DNA from: Methyloterricola oryzae | GTDB taxonomy: Bacteria; Pseudomonadota; Gammaproteobacteria; Methylococcales; Methylococcaceae | Length of the DNA stretch: 64,000 nucleotides | Assembly: GCF_000934725.1 (NCBI RefSeq) | Contig: NZ_JYNS01000001.1 | Location: 744,001 to 808,000 of the forward strand | Reading direction: 5' to 3' | In this document: piece after piece, positions 47,660 through 56,540 of the stretch | Layout: every line of letters starts with the position of its first letter | Position numbering within the stretch: the first letter of the stretch is position 1 | The notes under the pieces: model-generated | Told to the model about the DNA's origin: nothing | Database searches by the model: none | Seen by the model: only the letters and a program-made list of their open reading frames with translations | Position numbers and translations under genes: made by a program

Positions 47660-49738
47660 TCAGTAGCGCAGCTTCAGCGTGGGGTCTCCGATGGTGCTCC
47701 AGAAGTAGCTGCGCTTGCGCTGCAGGCTGCGCCAGCGGCGGTCGCTGCCCGGATTGACCGCGATGGGATCGGCGGTCCGCTCGTTCAGGCCGGCCTTGTC
47801 CGCCTCGGCGAAGAAGTAGGACCGCCACCCGAAGCCGAAGCGCCCGCTGCTCTTGACCTCCTTGTAAAAACCGTCGGGGACGTCGTTGAAGACCTTGTTG
47901 CGCGCCAGCAGGCCGAGGCCGTTGGCATAGAACATCAGGCTCTCGCCGTTGGCCACCCCGCCGTAGTAGTCGGCCTGCCCGTAGGTCGGGTCGTTGTACG
48001 GTACTCGCTCCGCATTTTTGGGGCGCATCACCTCGCAGCCCTCGTGGACGAAGAAGGACTGTCCCGAGGACTGCAACACGCCGGTTTCCCACATGGTGCG
48101 GTAGATGTGGAAATTGGCATCCACGGTGAGCCCTTCGAAGGAGGGCGTCAGCACCCAGTCCGGACCCCGGCGCTCACTGACCCAGCGCCAGACATGGGTG
48201 CCGGTGGCGTCGTACCCGCCCGTCGCCAATGCCAGGTAATAGGAAAGCGGCGTGAGCCCGAACTGAGAGTTCACGCCGTCGGAATGGGCGGATATCCCGC
48301 GTAGCACCGCCGGTTCCTTGAGCCAGTTGACGTAGTCGATCAGCATGGCGTTGTCCACCTCGGTGGACGCCTGGAAGCCGTCCGAAGTCTGGCGCAGCAG
48401 GTTGTTGAACGAGGTGGGCGACCGCAGTCCGCTGTTGAGGGCGCGTATCGCCGAAGTGCGGAACGGCAGCCCGCTGTCGTAGCCCAGACGGAAGCGATGG
48501 CTGCGGGCAATGTAGTCCGCCACCAGCTTGCGCTCTAAGTTTCCGTCGCGTCGCCAGATCACCCTGGCCGGGTAGTTGTAGCGCAATTCCTGCGGCCGGC
48601 CATTGGCATCCAGGGGCGAGGTCTTGCCGTCCAGATCGGTTGGGGCGGTGGGCATCACTGCGACGCGGCGCGGGTCGATGCGGCTCACCACGATCTCGGG
48701 TCGGGCAATGCGGTTGGGCCTGAGCCGGTCCGCAGCGCTGACTTCCGGGCTGGGTTCTTCAAGGCTGGTGATGTTCAGGATCAGCCAGCGGTTGGGCAGC
48801 GCATTGGCGATGACGGAATGGTCCTGGATATAGAACACGTCCTGGTATGTGTTGTCCGTCGCTTGATAGTGCGGCGTATAGATGTACTGCCCGTTCTGCG
48901 GGTATTGCTCCGTGGGCTCCAGTGGCAGCGCCTTGTAGCTGGTGACGCTGAGCGTTGGCCTGTAGAGGTTTTCCCAGTTGCCATCCATGTCGCCCAGCAC
49001 CACCTCCGCCCGCGGCGTGATGAACTCGGCGCCCAGTCCCAGGAAGTGCCCCGAGTAGCCCGTGACGGGCTGGGCGCCGCTAGTCAGGCTGATGGGATTG
49101 TCGGCATAGGCGTTCTCCTTGACGAAGACGCTGCGCACGATGCTGGCATCGGGAAAGGAGCCCACCAGCAACACCCCGGCCAGGGGATAGTGGCTCCGCA
49201 CCTCCTGCAGGAAGCGCCGCAGGGCCAGCAAGGTGCGCCCGTCCTGGTGCGCCGGACCATCATAAACGCTGGCCTCGACAAAATAGGGAAAGAAGCCGTC
49301 GGACGCGATGTCGTTGCCCAGGTGTGCGAGCCACAGAGACATCTCGAAACGCGACATCTGGATGGCCGGGTCGTCGGTCACCAGACGGGGATCCACCAGC
49401 ACGATCACCACCCCGTTGGGCGTGCCGTAGTAGGGTTCCGGATTGGGGAACAGTGCTTTGAGGGAGTTGATCTCCGCAGTGCCATCGGCGTTGATGTCGA
49501 ACGGCGTGTAATGGCTCATCAAGGTGGCAAAACTCGGCCGCGGTGGGGGTGGCGGCGGAGGCGGCGGGAGAGGCGGATCGTTGGTCGGATCGCAATCCAG
49601 ACAGATCCGGCCGGTTCCCGGCTTGGCCGGCACCACCACATCGCCTCGTGGCAGGGCGGATGCTTGAAAGGAAAGCGTCGACAAAACGAGGGAGAGCGCG
49701 GCCAGGCCGCGAATTCCCAGTGCAATTAAGGAATTCAT
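47660..49738 (-). CDS. Secreted protein with possible clan CD peptidase dyad
   Basis: The 692-residue product starts at ATG 49736-49738 with a signal peptide (about 1-28) followed by a CLDC pair and a run of ten or so prolines (about 53-63). A large domain follows with GVLLVGSFPDASIVRSV (about 190), resembling the gingipain/C25 beta-strand segment. A His485 in ISAHSDG and Cys568 in FFVHEGCEVMRP follow hydrophobic strands at the distance and in the order expected for the His-Cys dyad of clan CD peptidases. An isolated DINADGTAEIN segment near residue 80 looks like a calcium-binding dockerin/EF-type loop. The family is otherwise unknown to me; it could be a cell-surface or exported protease. 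Confidence 0.65.
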   Translation of the reverse strand: MNSLIALGIRGLAALSLVLSTLSFQASALPRGDVVVPAKPGTGRICLDCDPTNDPPLPPPPPPPPPRPSFATLMSHYTPFDINADGTAEINSLKALFPNPEPYYGTPNGVVIVLVDPRLVTDDPAIQMSRFEMSLWLAHLGNDIASDGFFPYFVEASVYDGPAHQDGRTLLALRRFLQEVRSHYPLAGVLLVGSFPDASIVRSVFVKENAYADNPISLTSGAQPVTGYSGHFLGLGAEFITPRAEVVLGDMDGNWENLYRPTLSVTSYKALPLEPTEQYPQNGQYIYTPHYQATDNTYQDVFYIQDHSVIANALPNRWLILNITSLEEPSPEVSAADRLRPNRIARPEIVVSRIDPRRVAVMPTAPTDLDGKTSPLDANGRPQELRYNYPARVIWRRDGNLERKLVADYIARSHRFRLGYDSGLPFRTSAIRALNSGLRSPTSFNNLLRQTSDGFQASTEVDNAMLIDYVNWLKEPAVLRGISAHSDGVNSQFGLTPLSYYLALATGGYDATGTHVWRWVSERRGPDWVLTPSFEGLTVDANFHIYRTMWETGVLQSSGQSFFVHEGCEVMRPKNAERVPYNDPTYGQADYYGGVANGESLMFYANGLGLLARNKVFNDVPDGFYKEVKSSGRFGFGWRSYFFAEADKAGLNERTADPIAVNPGSDRRWRSLQRKRSYFWSTIGDPTLKLRY

Positions 49739-50062
49739 GTTGGTACCCCCGACGAAACAAGGTTGACGGTAACCAGGGCTCCCCGACAGCTCAAAGGCAG
49801 CGGACGGGTGAGTCTTGGTGCACATACGATGTGCGCAAACCTAAGGGTCCGTCAGCGAACAAGTGTCCGGAATGTTGGTGCCGACACGGCTTGACTTTGT
49901 CCGTTTCGCGGTTTTGCTTTCGCGCCGGCAACTATCCAGCCGAGCGGAAATCCGGTTTCACACGGCACCTCACGTCCGCCACCCTTCGGGCGGCAGCGCC
50001 TTGCAGGCCGGCTCTCCTTCCGGTCCAGCCGTGCGCCTGACAGCCCGTTCCGGGCACGGCTT
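49739..50062. other. Intergenic region upstream of the secreted-protein gene
   Basis: This 324-base stretch lies between the start of the secreted-protein gene and the stop of gspB, both on the minus strand. It should contain the promoter of the former. I see GC-rich inverted segments near 49980-50050 but no distinct hairpin with a T tract and no clear promoter. Confidence 0.4.
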
Positions 50063-50776
50063 TCAATGATCGATGCGGTAGCGCGCCCCGTCCAGTTCCA
50101 GGCTGAGGCCGTTGGGCAGGATGTCCACCAGCACGACGCCGCCGGGAAGGTGGTCGCCGGGTACGCGCCGGGACATGTTGATGACGGCGAAACGCTCGGC
50201 GGGATTGTCGGAATAGGCGAGGACGTTGATCTTCAAGGCCCGTATCGCCTTAGGCAGTTGCTCCTCGGCAGGCAGGTCGTCGGGTTCGGTCATCCTCCGC
50301 CGCGGCGCCGGGCGGGATGCGGCCTCCGTAGACTCCTCGTCGAACGTGGCAGCCTGCTCGCGCCTGGCCTTGGGCGCCGGAGTGCGTGCCGCCTTGACCG
50401 CTTGGGGCGGAAGGGTCGCGGCCACCTGCGGTGGCGCCGTTGGGGCGGGCGTGGCCTGATTCAACTCGGCCAACCGCTTCTCCAACTCCATCAGCTTCTC
50501 CGCGATCTGCGGCGGCGGGGTCGCCTGCATCGCTTGGGGCGCGGGTGTTGGTTTCGCGGCCAGCGCGGCTGCGGATGGATCGGCATGACGCCCCTGCAGC
50601 CAAAGATAGACGAGCACACCCGCGTTGACGGTCAGCAACAGGAGCAGGGCGGCAGCCCAGATGGCCCGGCGCGTCCGCTTCGGCGGCGCATCCAGTTCCA
50701 GGGTCGGCAGAGAGGGCACCTGCCCCAGCCGACGCTCCCGCTCCGATTTTTTCAGTGCCTCCAGGATATACGACAT
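50063..50776 (-). CDS. gspB: Type II secretion GspB-type protein
   Basis: The 237-residue protein starts MSYILEALKKSERERRLGQVP, the signature of GspB/ExeB, followed by a membrane helix (about 38-60), an Ala/Pro-rich periplasmic linker, and a C-terminal T2SSB domain (about 175-237, INVLAYSDNPAERFAVINM). In Aeromonas ExeB works with ExeA to help assemble the secretin through the peptidoglycan layer. It lies 15 bases downstream of the gspA gene. No other gsp genes are in the window. Confidence 0.88.
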   Translation of the reverse strand: MSYILEALKKSERERRLGQVPSLPTLELDAPPKRTRRAIWAAALLLLLTVNAGVLVYLWLQGRHADPSAAALAAKPTPAPQAMQATPPPQIAEKLMELEKRLAELNQATPAPTAPPQVAATLPPQAVKAARTPAPKARREQAATFDEESTEAASRPAPRRRMTEPDDLPAEEQLPKAIRALKINVLAYSDNPAERFAVINMSRRVPGDHLPGGVVLVDILPNGLSLELDGARYRIDH

Positions 50777-50791
50777 GGTGATCCTCCGGGA

Positions 50792-52546
50792 TCAGTCTTT
50801 GCGGGCCCCGAGCCTGGGACCTGTCAGACTGGCGTCGAGTTCTTCCAAGTTGATCATGGTGAGCGGGCCCACCTGCCCGTCCTGCAGCAGGCCCTGTTCC
50901 TTCTGGAACACGGCGACCCGCGACTTGAGCTTTTCATCGAACACCAACGCCGCCCCCGCTGCTGCCGGCATTTTCAGCACATCGCGAATCCAGCGCACCG
51001 TCTCGCCCTTGTCGCCCACGCGCGCACTGGACTTGCCAAAGGGCGGCTTCCATAGGATCAGCGCCGCGCCGTGCCAGTACCGCTCCAGTTCCTCAACGGT
51101 CGGGCGTACCTCTCGGCCCTCGACTTCCAGAACGGGACCGGTCTGCGCCGCCACCAGCAAGCCGAAGCGGCGAGCGCCTTCGGTCGGCTGCAATTCCAGC
51201 AGGGCCGGTCGGTTGAGTGCCACGAGTTGCGGCCAGGCCGTAGTCATTTCCAGGCAACGCAGCCCCTGCAAGCGCGCATAGGTGCAGGCATCCGTGCCGC
51301 CCGCCGGCGCCTGCGTCCCCCAGAGGGCAAGCAAACGGGGCATGGCCTGGTCACGCTGTTCCGGCAGGCTGTTCAGCACCTCGGCCAAAGGCCGGTCCGG
51401 GGGCGGAGCAGGAACAGCGGTGGGCGGTGGGGAGGCCTCCACAGGGCGCGCTGACGCTGTCGGACTGGGCGGGGACACGTCATTGGGCGAAGATGTCGGC
51501 ACGCCTTCAGGACTCGCGCTAGGAACAACCGTTGGATCCGGCGATGGCGCAACGGCCACGATGACTGGCGTCGGTGCTGGCGCGTAGCGAATCGCGCTGG
51601 CCACCTTTGGCTTGCTCGGTATATCCGGCGCCAGCAGTTCGTCGAGCGGAAGATAGCCCTGATGCTGCGCTACCGCCAGCATGGCGAGCACCGCGGCCAC
51701 CGCCGCCAGCGTGTAGACGCGGCCCGGCTGTCCGGATTGCTCGGGCAGCACCTCGCCCGCGGCCTTGCGCACAATGGCCGGCGTCACCTCGAACTGACCC
51801 AGGGCGTAAGCCCCCAGCAGGGCGCGGTCACAGATCAGGTTGATGAGCCGCGGGATACCCCCGGTGCGGCGGTAGATCTGTTTGACGGCGGAGGGCGTGA
51901 ACAGACGCAGGTGCACGCCACTGACGGCCAGGCGGTGCTGAATGTAGGCATCGGTATCCCCAAGCGATAAAGGCTTGAGGTGATAGCGGGCGGTGATGCG
52001 CTGAGACAGCTGCCGCAACTGGGGCCGTCCGAGCAAGGCCTTCAGTTCCGGCTGCCCCACCAGAATGATCTGCAGCAGCTTGGTTTCGTTGGTTTCCAGG
52101 TTGGTCAGCAGTCTCACCTGCTCCAGCACGTCGTAGCTCAGGTTCTGCGCCTCGTCGATGAGCACCACGGTGCGCCGGCCGCGGGCGTGGGCGTCGAGCA
52201 GATGGTGGTTGAGCAGGTCGATGAGCTGCTTGATGGTCGCCCTGTGCGCAGGATGGGTGATGCGCAGTTCGTCGCAGATGGCCGCCAGCAGTTCTTTCGC
52301 ATTCAGCCTGGGATTGAAGATCAAGGCAATGTCCACATCCTCGGGCAGCTGCTCCAGCAGGCAGCGGCACAGCGTGGTCTTGCCGGTCCCCACCTCGCCG
52401 GTGAGCGCCACGAAGCCGCCGCCGGCGCTGATTCCGAACAGCAGGTGCGCCAGCGCCTCCCGATGCTGCGGGCTCAGGTAGACGAAGCGTGGATTGGGCG
52501 CGATGGAAAAAGGAGGGCTGGAAAAATTGAAATGCTGTTCGTACAT
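50792..52546 (-). CDS. gspA: Type II secretion GspA/ExeA-type ATPase
   Basis: The 584-residue protein combines a cytoplasmic AAA ATPase (Walker A LTGEVGTGKTTL, Walker B VVLIDEAQNL, about 1-265), a membrane helix near 285-303, a Pro/Ser/Thr-rich linker (about 320-410) and a C-terminal region ending in a peptidoglycan-binding-type fold (about 510-575, VAVFQKEQGLLQDGQVGPLT). The start MYEQHFNFSSPPFSIAPNP is typical; ATG 52544-52546 is preferred to a GTG eight codons upstream. It is paired with gspB immediately downstream. Confidence 0.9.
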   Translation of the reverse strand: MYEQHFNFSSPPFSIAPNPRFVYLSPQHREALAHLLFGISAGGGFVALTGEVGTGKTTLCRCLLEQLPEDVDIALIFNPRLNAKELLAAICDELRITHPAHRATIKQLIDLLNHHLLDAHARGRRTVVLIDEAQNLSYDVLEQVRLLTNLETNETKLLQIILVGQPELKALLGRPQLRQLSQRITARYHLKPLSLGDTDAYIQHRLAVSGVHLRLFTPSAVKQIYRRTGGIPRLINLICDRALLGAYALGQFEVTPAIVRKAAGEVLPEQSGQPGRVYTLAAVAAVLAMLAVAQHQGYLPLDELLAPDIPSKPKVASAIRYAPAPTPVIVAVAPSPDPTVVPSASPEGVPTSSPNDVSPPSPTASARPVEASPPPTAVPAPPPDRPLAEVLNSLPEQRDQAMPRLLALWGTQAPAGGTDACTYARLQGLRCLEMTTAWPQLVALNRPALLELQPTEGARRFGLLVAAQTGPVLEVEGREVRPTVEELERYWHGAALILWKPPFGKSSARVGDKGETVRWIRDVLKMPAAAGAALVFDEKLKSRVAVFQKEQGLLQDGQVGPLTMINLEELDASLTGPRLGARKD

Positions 52547-52710
52547 GGACGTAGGGGGTCCCTGGAACACGTGGCCGCGGCGGTCCTGCCCTAATGGCCG
52601 CCCCGCGTGGCGGCATCTGGCAATAGGACATTCTAACCGCTTGCGCCGCTTGTGCCACCCGCCAACCTAAGAAGGCGCCAGCCACGGGGTGCTCCCCTGA
52701 GGCGTCCGAT

Positions 52711-53694
52711 TCAGTCCAGTCCCGCCCGGTCGACGATGCCCTGCTCGCAGTCGTCGCGCCCCCCCGCCGACAGATCCAGCACGTCGCGCAACCGGCTGGT
52801 GTCGGTCAGCGCCCCCTGCAGCGACACGCGCAGTTCGCTGATCAGGGTGCGGCGCGTATCGATGTCACCGACGCAATGGATGCTCAAGGCCTTCCCGGTG
52901 CCCGGCCCGAAGCTCTGTTCGAAAGCCTGGCGCAGCGCGTCCGCCCTCACCTCCCTGCCCAGGTACGCCGCCATCGCGGCCTGCAGGCGCGAGCCGTTGA
53001 TCTGATCCAGCAGTCCGACCGCGGTGCGGAAGTATTCGTCGGCGCTCCCCGGGAAGCAGCTGCCGTGTTTGCTGTACTCATGGCGCTCCAGGTAGGAGGC
53101 GACGCCCGGCATGGCAATGGCCAGCCGCCGGCGAGTGGATTCGCCGATACGCGGATCAGGCAACAGTTCCCAAGCGCCCCGCTTGTCGGACGCGCGATCC
53201 CGGCCCGCAACGCCACAGTAGGCTTTGCTCTCCGGCTGCGGCCAGAGGCCGTGCAGGGAGAAATGGGTTGCGTCCGGACCGACGGCGGACTGACTGCGGC
53301 ACTCAGTCTTGTTCGGCCGGGTCTCGCAAAAGGCTGGTTGCCAGCTGGCGGCCAAGAGGTAGCGCGCTGCCAACGGAGCCGCCTCTTCAGCTTGGCCGCC
53401 ACCCGCCAGAGTGCCGCAGCTCTCGTCCACCCAGCGCAGTTCGGGCTGCACTCCGCTCAGCTGGACCTGCAGATAGCGGCCGCCTGGCGCATTGCGGCCC
53501 GACACGGCATAGCGCTGGCCCGCCGTAAGCCGCACTGATCCCGGGTTGCTCCCTTTCTTGATGCTCTGTACTGCCGGGCAGGCGTCGCGAGCGAGAAACT
53601 GACCCTGCAGCGGCTCGAAAGCCAGGACGGAGGAAGAGAACAGAAGCAAGGCTTCCAGCATCAACAGCAGTATCGAGTGCATGGGTTCACGCAT
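52711..53694 (-). CDS. Secreted ribonuclease T2 family protein
   Basis: The 327-residue product has a signal peptide (about 1-25), a roughly 100-residue N-terminal region not found in the classical enzyme, and an RNase T2 domain (about 115-290). Both catalytic segments are present: FSLHGLWP with His148, and YLERHEYSKHGSC with His205, Glu206, Lys209 and His210. The enzyme would act on RNA in the periplasm or outside the cell through 2',3'-cyclic phosphates. Multiple cysteines suggest disulfides. Two closely spaced ATG codons (53694 and 53682) are possible starts. Confidence 0.88.
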   Translation of the reverse strand: MREPMHSILLLMLEALLLFSSSVLAFEPLQGQFLARDACPAVQSIKKGSNPGSVRLTAGQRYAVSGRNAPGGRYLQVQLSGVQPELRWVDESCGTLAGGGQAEEAAPLAARYLLAASWQPAFCETRPNKTECRSQSAVGPDATHFSLHGLWPQPESKAYCGVAGRDRASDKRGAWELLPDPRIGESTRRRLAIAMPGVASYLERHEYSKHGSCFPGSADEYFRTAVGLLDQINGSRLQAAMAAYLGREVRADALRQAFEQSFGPGTGKALSIHCVGDIDTRRTLISELRVSLQGALTDTSRLRDVLDLSAGGRDDCEQGIVDRAGLD

Positions 53695-53882
53695 CCAGAG
53701 TGAAATATCGGACGATTAAACACCCGGCGGCCTGCCAAGGCGACCCTGTCCCCACCACTTGCAAACTTGAGAGGCGCGCGCGGTCGCGGTAGCCTTACCC
53801 CTTGCATAGTACGAGACCCGATAGAGGGCAGCGGCAGGAACGGCAAACCCAAGGCCGATTCGCCCCTAAGATTCCTATTCCC

Positions 53883-54101
53883 ATGAGCTCCGAACCCATA
53901 GCCGCCCGAGAGGATATTATCTGCCGTTGCAGCGGCACGACGCAGGAGCAGATCCGCCGCTATGTGGAAAAAGGCGTGGCGGACCTGGACGGTATTTCCC
54001 GGGCATCGGGCGCCTGTTCCGGCTGCGGGGGCTGCGAGAGTGACCTGCTGACCCTGATCGCCGCATTGGATAAGTCCCGTGCAGAGCCTGTCCCCGAGTA
54101 G
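53883..54101 (+). CDS. BFD-type [2Fe-2S] protein
   Basis: The 72-residue protein matches the bacterioferritin-associated ferredoxin/(2Fe-2S)-binding fold: IICRCSGTTQEQI then SGACSGCGGCE, giving the CxC...CxxC ligand pattern with an extra cysteine. Such proteins reduce bacterioferritin or act as small modules in other redox systems; no bacterioferritin gene is adjacent. ATG 53883 gives the normal length. Its last 23 bases overlap the start of the RNase J gene, so the two are translationally coupled. Confidence 0.8.
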   Translation: MSSEPIAAREDIICRCSGTTQEQIRRYVEKGVADLDGISRASGACSGCGGCESDLLTLIAALDKSRAEPVPE

Positions 54102-55473
54102 AGACGAGGTCCTGTTCCTGCCCCTGGGCGGGACTGGCGAAATCGGCATGAACCTGACCCTCTACGGTCATGACGGGGCATGGATCGCCGTGGATCTGGG
54201 CATCACCTTCGGTGGGGATGACTTTCCCCAGCACCCCATCCTCATGGCCGATCCGGCCTTCATCGCCGCGCGGCGCGAGCGCCTGAAAGGCATCGTCCTC
54301 ACCCACGGCCATGAGGACCACATCGGTGCCCTGCCCTACCTGTGGCAGCGACTGCGCTGCCCTGTCTACGCCACCCCGTTCACGGCCGCCCTGGTGCGGT
54401 CCAAGCTGAACCGGGGCGGCGTGAGCGATGTGCCGCTGACGGAAATCGAATTGGGCGGGCGCTGCGCGCTTGGCCCGTTCACCGTGGAGTTCATCCACAT
54501 GACGCACTCCATACCGGAGCCCAATGCCCTTCTGATCCAGACGCCAGTCGGCCACGTGCTGCACACCGGTGACTGGAAGTTGGACGATAGGCCCGTCGTC
54601 GGCCGGGGCTATGATTATCAGCGCCTGCATGGGCTGCGCCGCTCGCCGCTGCTGGCGATGGCCTGTGATTCCACCAACGCCACGGTGCCCGGCCGCACCG
54701 GCTCCGAATCAGATCTGTTCGAGCCCCTGCTGGCGATGGGAAGAACCGCCAAGGGAAGGATCGTCGCGACCGCCTTTGCCAGCAATGTCGCCCGCCTGAT
54801 CACCCTGGCCCGGGTGGCGGAGGCGCTGGAGCGGCGCTTCGGCGTGGTGGGCGAATCCATGGAACGCATGGTTTCGGCGGCCAGGGCAACCGGATACTGG
54901 CCGGATGACCTGCCACCCCTGGTGGACTCGCGCCATCTGGGCCATCTTCCGACGGGAGAGGTGCTGGCGGCCTGCACCGGCAGTCAGGGCGAACCCCGCT
55001 CGGCTCTCGCGCGCATCGCCCAGGATCTGCACCGGGACTTGCTGCTGGACCCCGACGATCTGGTTGTCTTCTCGTCGCGGGCGATACCCGGTAACGAGCG
55101 CTCCATTCGGAGGTTACATCGCCATTTGCAGGGACGCGGCCTTCGCATCGTCACCGATCAAGACGCCCAGGTGCATGTCTCCGGACATCCGGCCCAGGAG
55201 GAGTTGAAACAGTTGTACAACTGGGTAAGGCCGCCAATCGTGATTCCGGTACACGGCACGCCCCGGCACCTGCGCGCCAATGCCGAGTTGGCGCGAACCT
55301 GCCACGTGCCCGAGGTATTCCTGGCGCGCAACGGCGATGTGTGCCGCCTCAGCCGTTGGGGAGTGGAGAAACTGGGTCAGGTGGAGACGGGACGCCTCAG
55401 CCGCCATCCGGACGGCAAGCTGCAGCCAGTCGATGCGGTATTGCTGCAGCGGATGCGGGAGCAGGCCCATTGA
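54079..55473 (+). CDS. RNase J-type metallo-beta-lactamase/beta-CASP nuclease, short form
   Basis: The 464-residue protein has the zinc motif LTHGHEDHIGALPYL, further ligands in MTHSIPEPN and HTGDWKLDD, and beta-CASP motifs including ASNVARL, CTGSQGEPRSALARIA, SSRAIPGNE and VSGHPAQEELKQL, ending with PVHGTPRHL. It therefore looks like an active RNase J (5' exo- and endonuclease). The C-terminal domain of about 100 residues in typical RNase J is lacking; that domain supports dimerisation in the Gram-positive enzymes. Start is GTG 54079, inside the BFD gene. The coupling to an iron-sulfur protein is unusual. Confidence 0.88.
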   Translation: MQSLSPSRDEVLFLPLGGTGEIGMNLTLYGHDGAWIAVDLGITFGGDDFPQHPILMADPAFIAARRERLKGIVLTHGHEDHIGALPYLWQRLRCPVYATPFTAALVRSKLNRGGVSDVPLTEIELGGRCALGPFTVEFIHMTHSIPEPNALLIQTPVGHVLHTGDWKLDDRPVVGRGYDYQRLHGLRRSPLLAMACDSTNATVPGRTGSESDLFEPLLAMGRTAKGRIVATAFASNVARLITLARVAEALERRFGVVGESMERMVSAARATGYWPDDLPPLVDSRHLGHLPTGEVLAACTGSQGEPRSALARIAQDLHRDLLLDPDDLVVFSSRAIPGNERSIRRLHRHLQGRGLRIVTDQDAQVHVSGHPAQEELKQLYNWVRPPIVIPVHGTPRHLRANAELARTCHVPEVFLARNGDVCRLSRWGVEKLGQVETGRLSRHPDGKLQPVDAVLLQRMREQAH

Positions 55474-55553
55474 ACGGCATGGACCTTCGGGTCCCAGGCT
55501 CTGAGGCAGAGGCAACGTCCTGGTCCTCCTTTGCCAGGTAGAAAATCAGACAA

Positions 55554-55763
55554 TTATTCACAGCTAATAAATATAAAAAACCTTGTAAGTCAAGCCTTAC
55601 ACGGTGGTGTGGCACATTTTATATCTAATTGAAAAATGGCTGGTTTATTCTGACCAAAATAGTTCCACTCCAAGCCAAGGTCCTGACACGGTTGAGATTA
55701 ACTGGGGACAAAATCGACTTGTGCACGGAGTTATCCACAGAATCTGTGAATAGTTGTGGATTT
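55554..55763. promoter_or_regulatory. AT-rich region with DnaA boxes, candidate origin or DnaA-binding site
   Basis: Two perfect DnaA boxes are present: TTATTCACA at 55554-55562 and TTATCCACA at 55731-55739. A one-mismatch box on the minus strand lies at 55745-55753 (CTATTCACA) and a two-mismatch box at 55755-55763. The first is followed by an AT-rich run (about 55562-55582) that could serve as an unwinding element. The whole gene-free stretch 55474-56087 is strikingly more AT-rich than its surroundings. No dnaA, dnaN, gidA or mioC gene is in the window, so oriC is a candidate and a titration site (datA/DARS-like) an alternative. Confidence 0.45.
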
Positions 55764-56087
55764 GTACGAACCAGACATCAGACCCGCCTCGGAAATCTAG
55801 CCGTGCTGGCGGACTCCGTAATCTCCGGGGATGGCGCGCCACCAAGTCCGAAGTAGAATGACCCTTTGTCAGTACATGCACTGAACTGGGGCTCATGCCC
55901 CGAAACGCGCCATCGGTCCCGAATACCCGGACAGGCAGAAAGGCACCTGTCAACGGTATCTGAAAGCGCCGGGCTGGGGGCATGTTCCATGCTTTAGAAT
56001 ATCTCGAAGCCGGCCCTGACATTGCCGCAAGGGAATGGACGCCAGTGTCGGGCTGCGCCCGGGCATGGTTTTCCGGAGATTTCATCG

Positions 56088-56489
56088 ATGAACAACCCGT
56101 TCGAAATTGAGCGACTGCAATCCCTGGTAGACAGTCAGAAGGCGGTGATACAGGCCTTGCAGCGTGAAAACGCGCAACTGACCGCCCAGCTTGAAGTGTA
56201 TTCCGTGCAGAGCCGAAAGCTGGTCGAAGTTTCAAACCGCCTGCAGGCGCAATCGACGGCCGCCTTGGAAGTACAGATGGAACGGCTGCGCCAGATCCAG
56301 GCCCATCTGCAGGAGGTTCAGGAGCTGGCACAAGGTGTTTGCACCCTGGTGGACGCGCCGCATCACCTGCTGGTCCGCGCATCCACTCCTCCGGATGAAC
56401 TGCGGCGCGTGCTCAAGGCCGCCCTCCCGGAAATTCTCGCGCTGCTGACCGAGACGAACTGTCACGAGGCGCCGGCACACTCTGTCTGA
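56088..56489 (+). CDS. Hypothetical coiled-coil protein
   Basis: The 133-residue product starts at ATG 56088 with GGAG upstream. Residues about 5-80 are rich in Gln, Leu and Glu with heptad-like spacing (a long coiled coil), followed by a small globular tail with two cysteines (GVCTLV and TNCHE). There is no signal peptide or membrane helix. The family is not recognised; the position next to a DnaA-box region is worth noting but does not assign a role. It converges on hypX. Confidence 0.65.
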   Translation: MNNPFEIERLQSLVDSQKAVIQALQRENAQLTAQLEVYSVQSRKLVEVSNRLQAQSTAALEVQMERLRQIQAHLQEVQELAQGVCTLVDAPHHLLVRASTPPDELRRVLKAALPEILALLTETNCHEAPAHSV

Positions 56490-56540
56490 GCACCGGCGTG
56501 GCCTCAACGCCTGGAGCGCCGTCCCGCTTCCCTTGCCGGT

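Noticed and set aside
55629-55856. Plus-strand frame of 75 codons in the AT-rich region
   Set aside because: It runs across the DnaA boxes, has no ribosome-binding site and no recognisable content.
55645-56382. Minus-strand frame of 245 codons across the AT-rich region and the coiled-coil gene
   Set aside because: No domain, and it is antisense to a better-supported gene with a ribosome-binding site.
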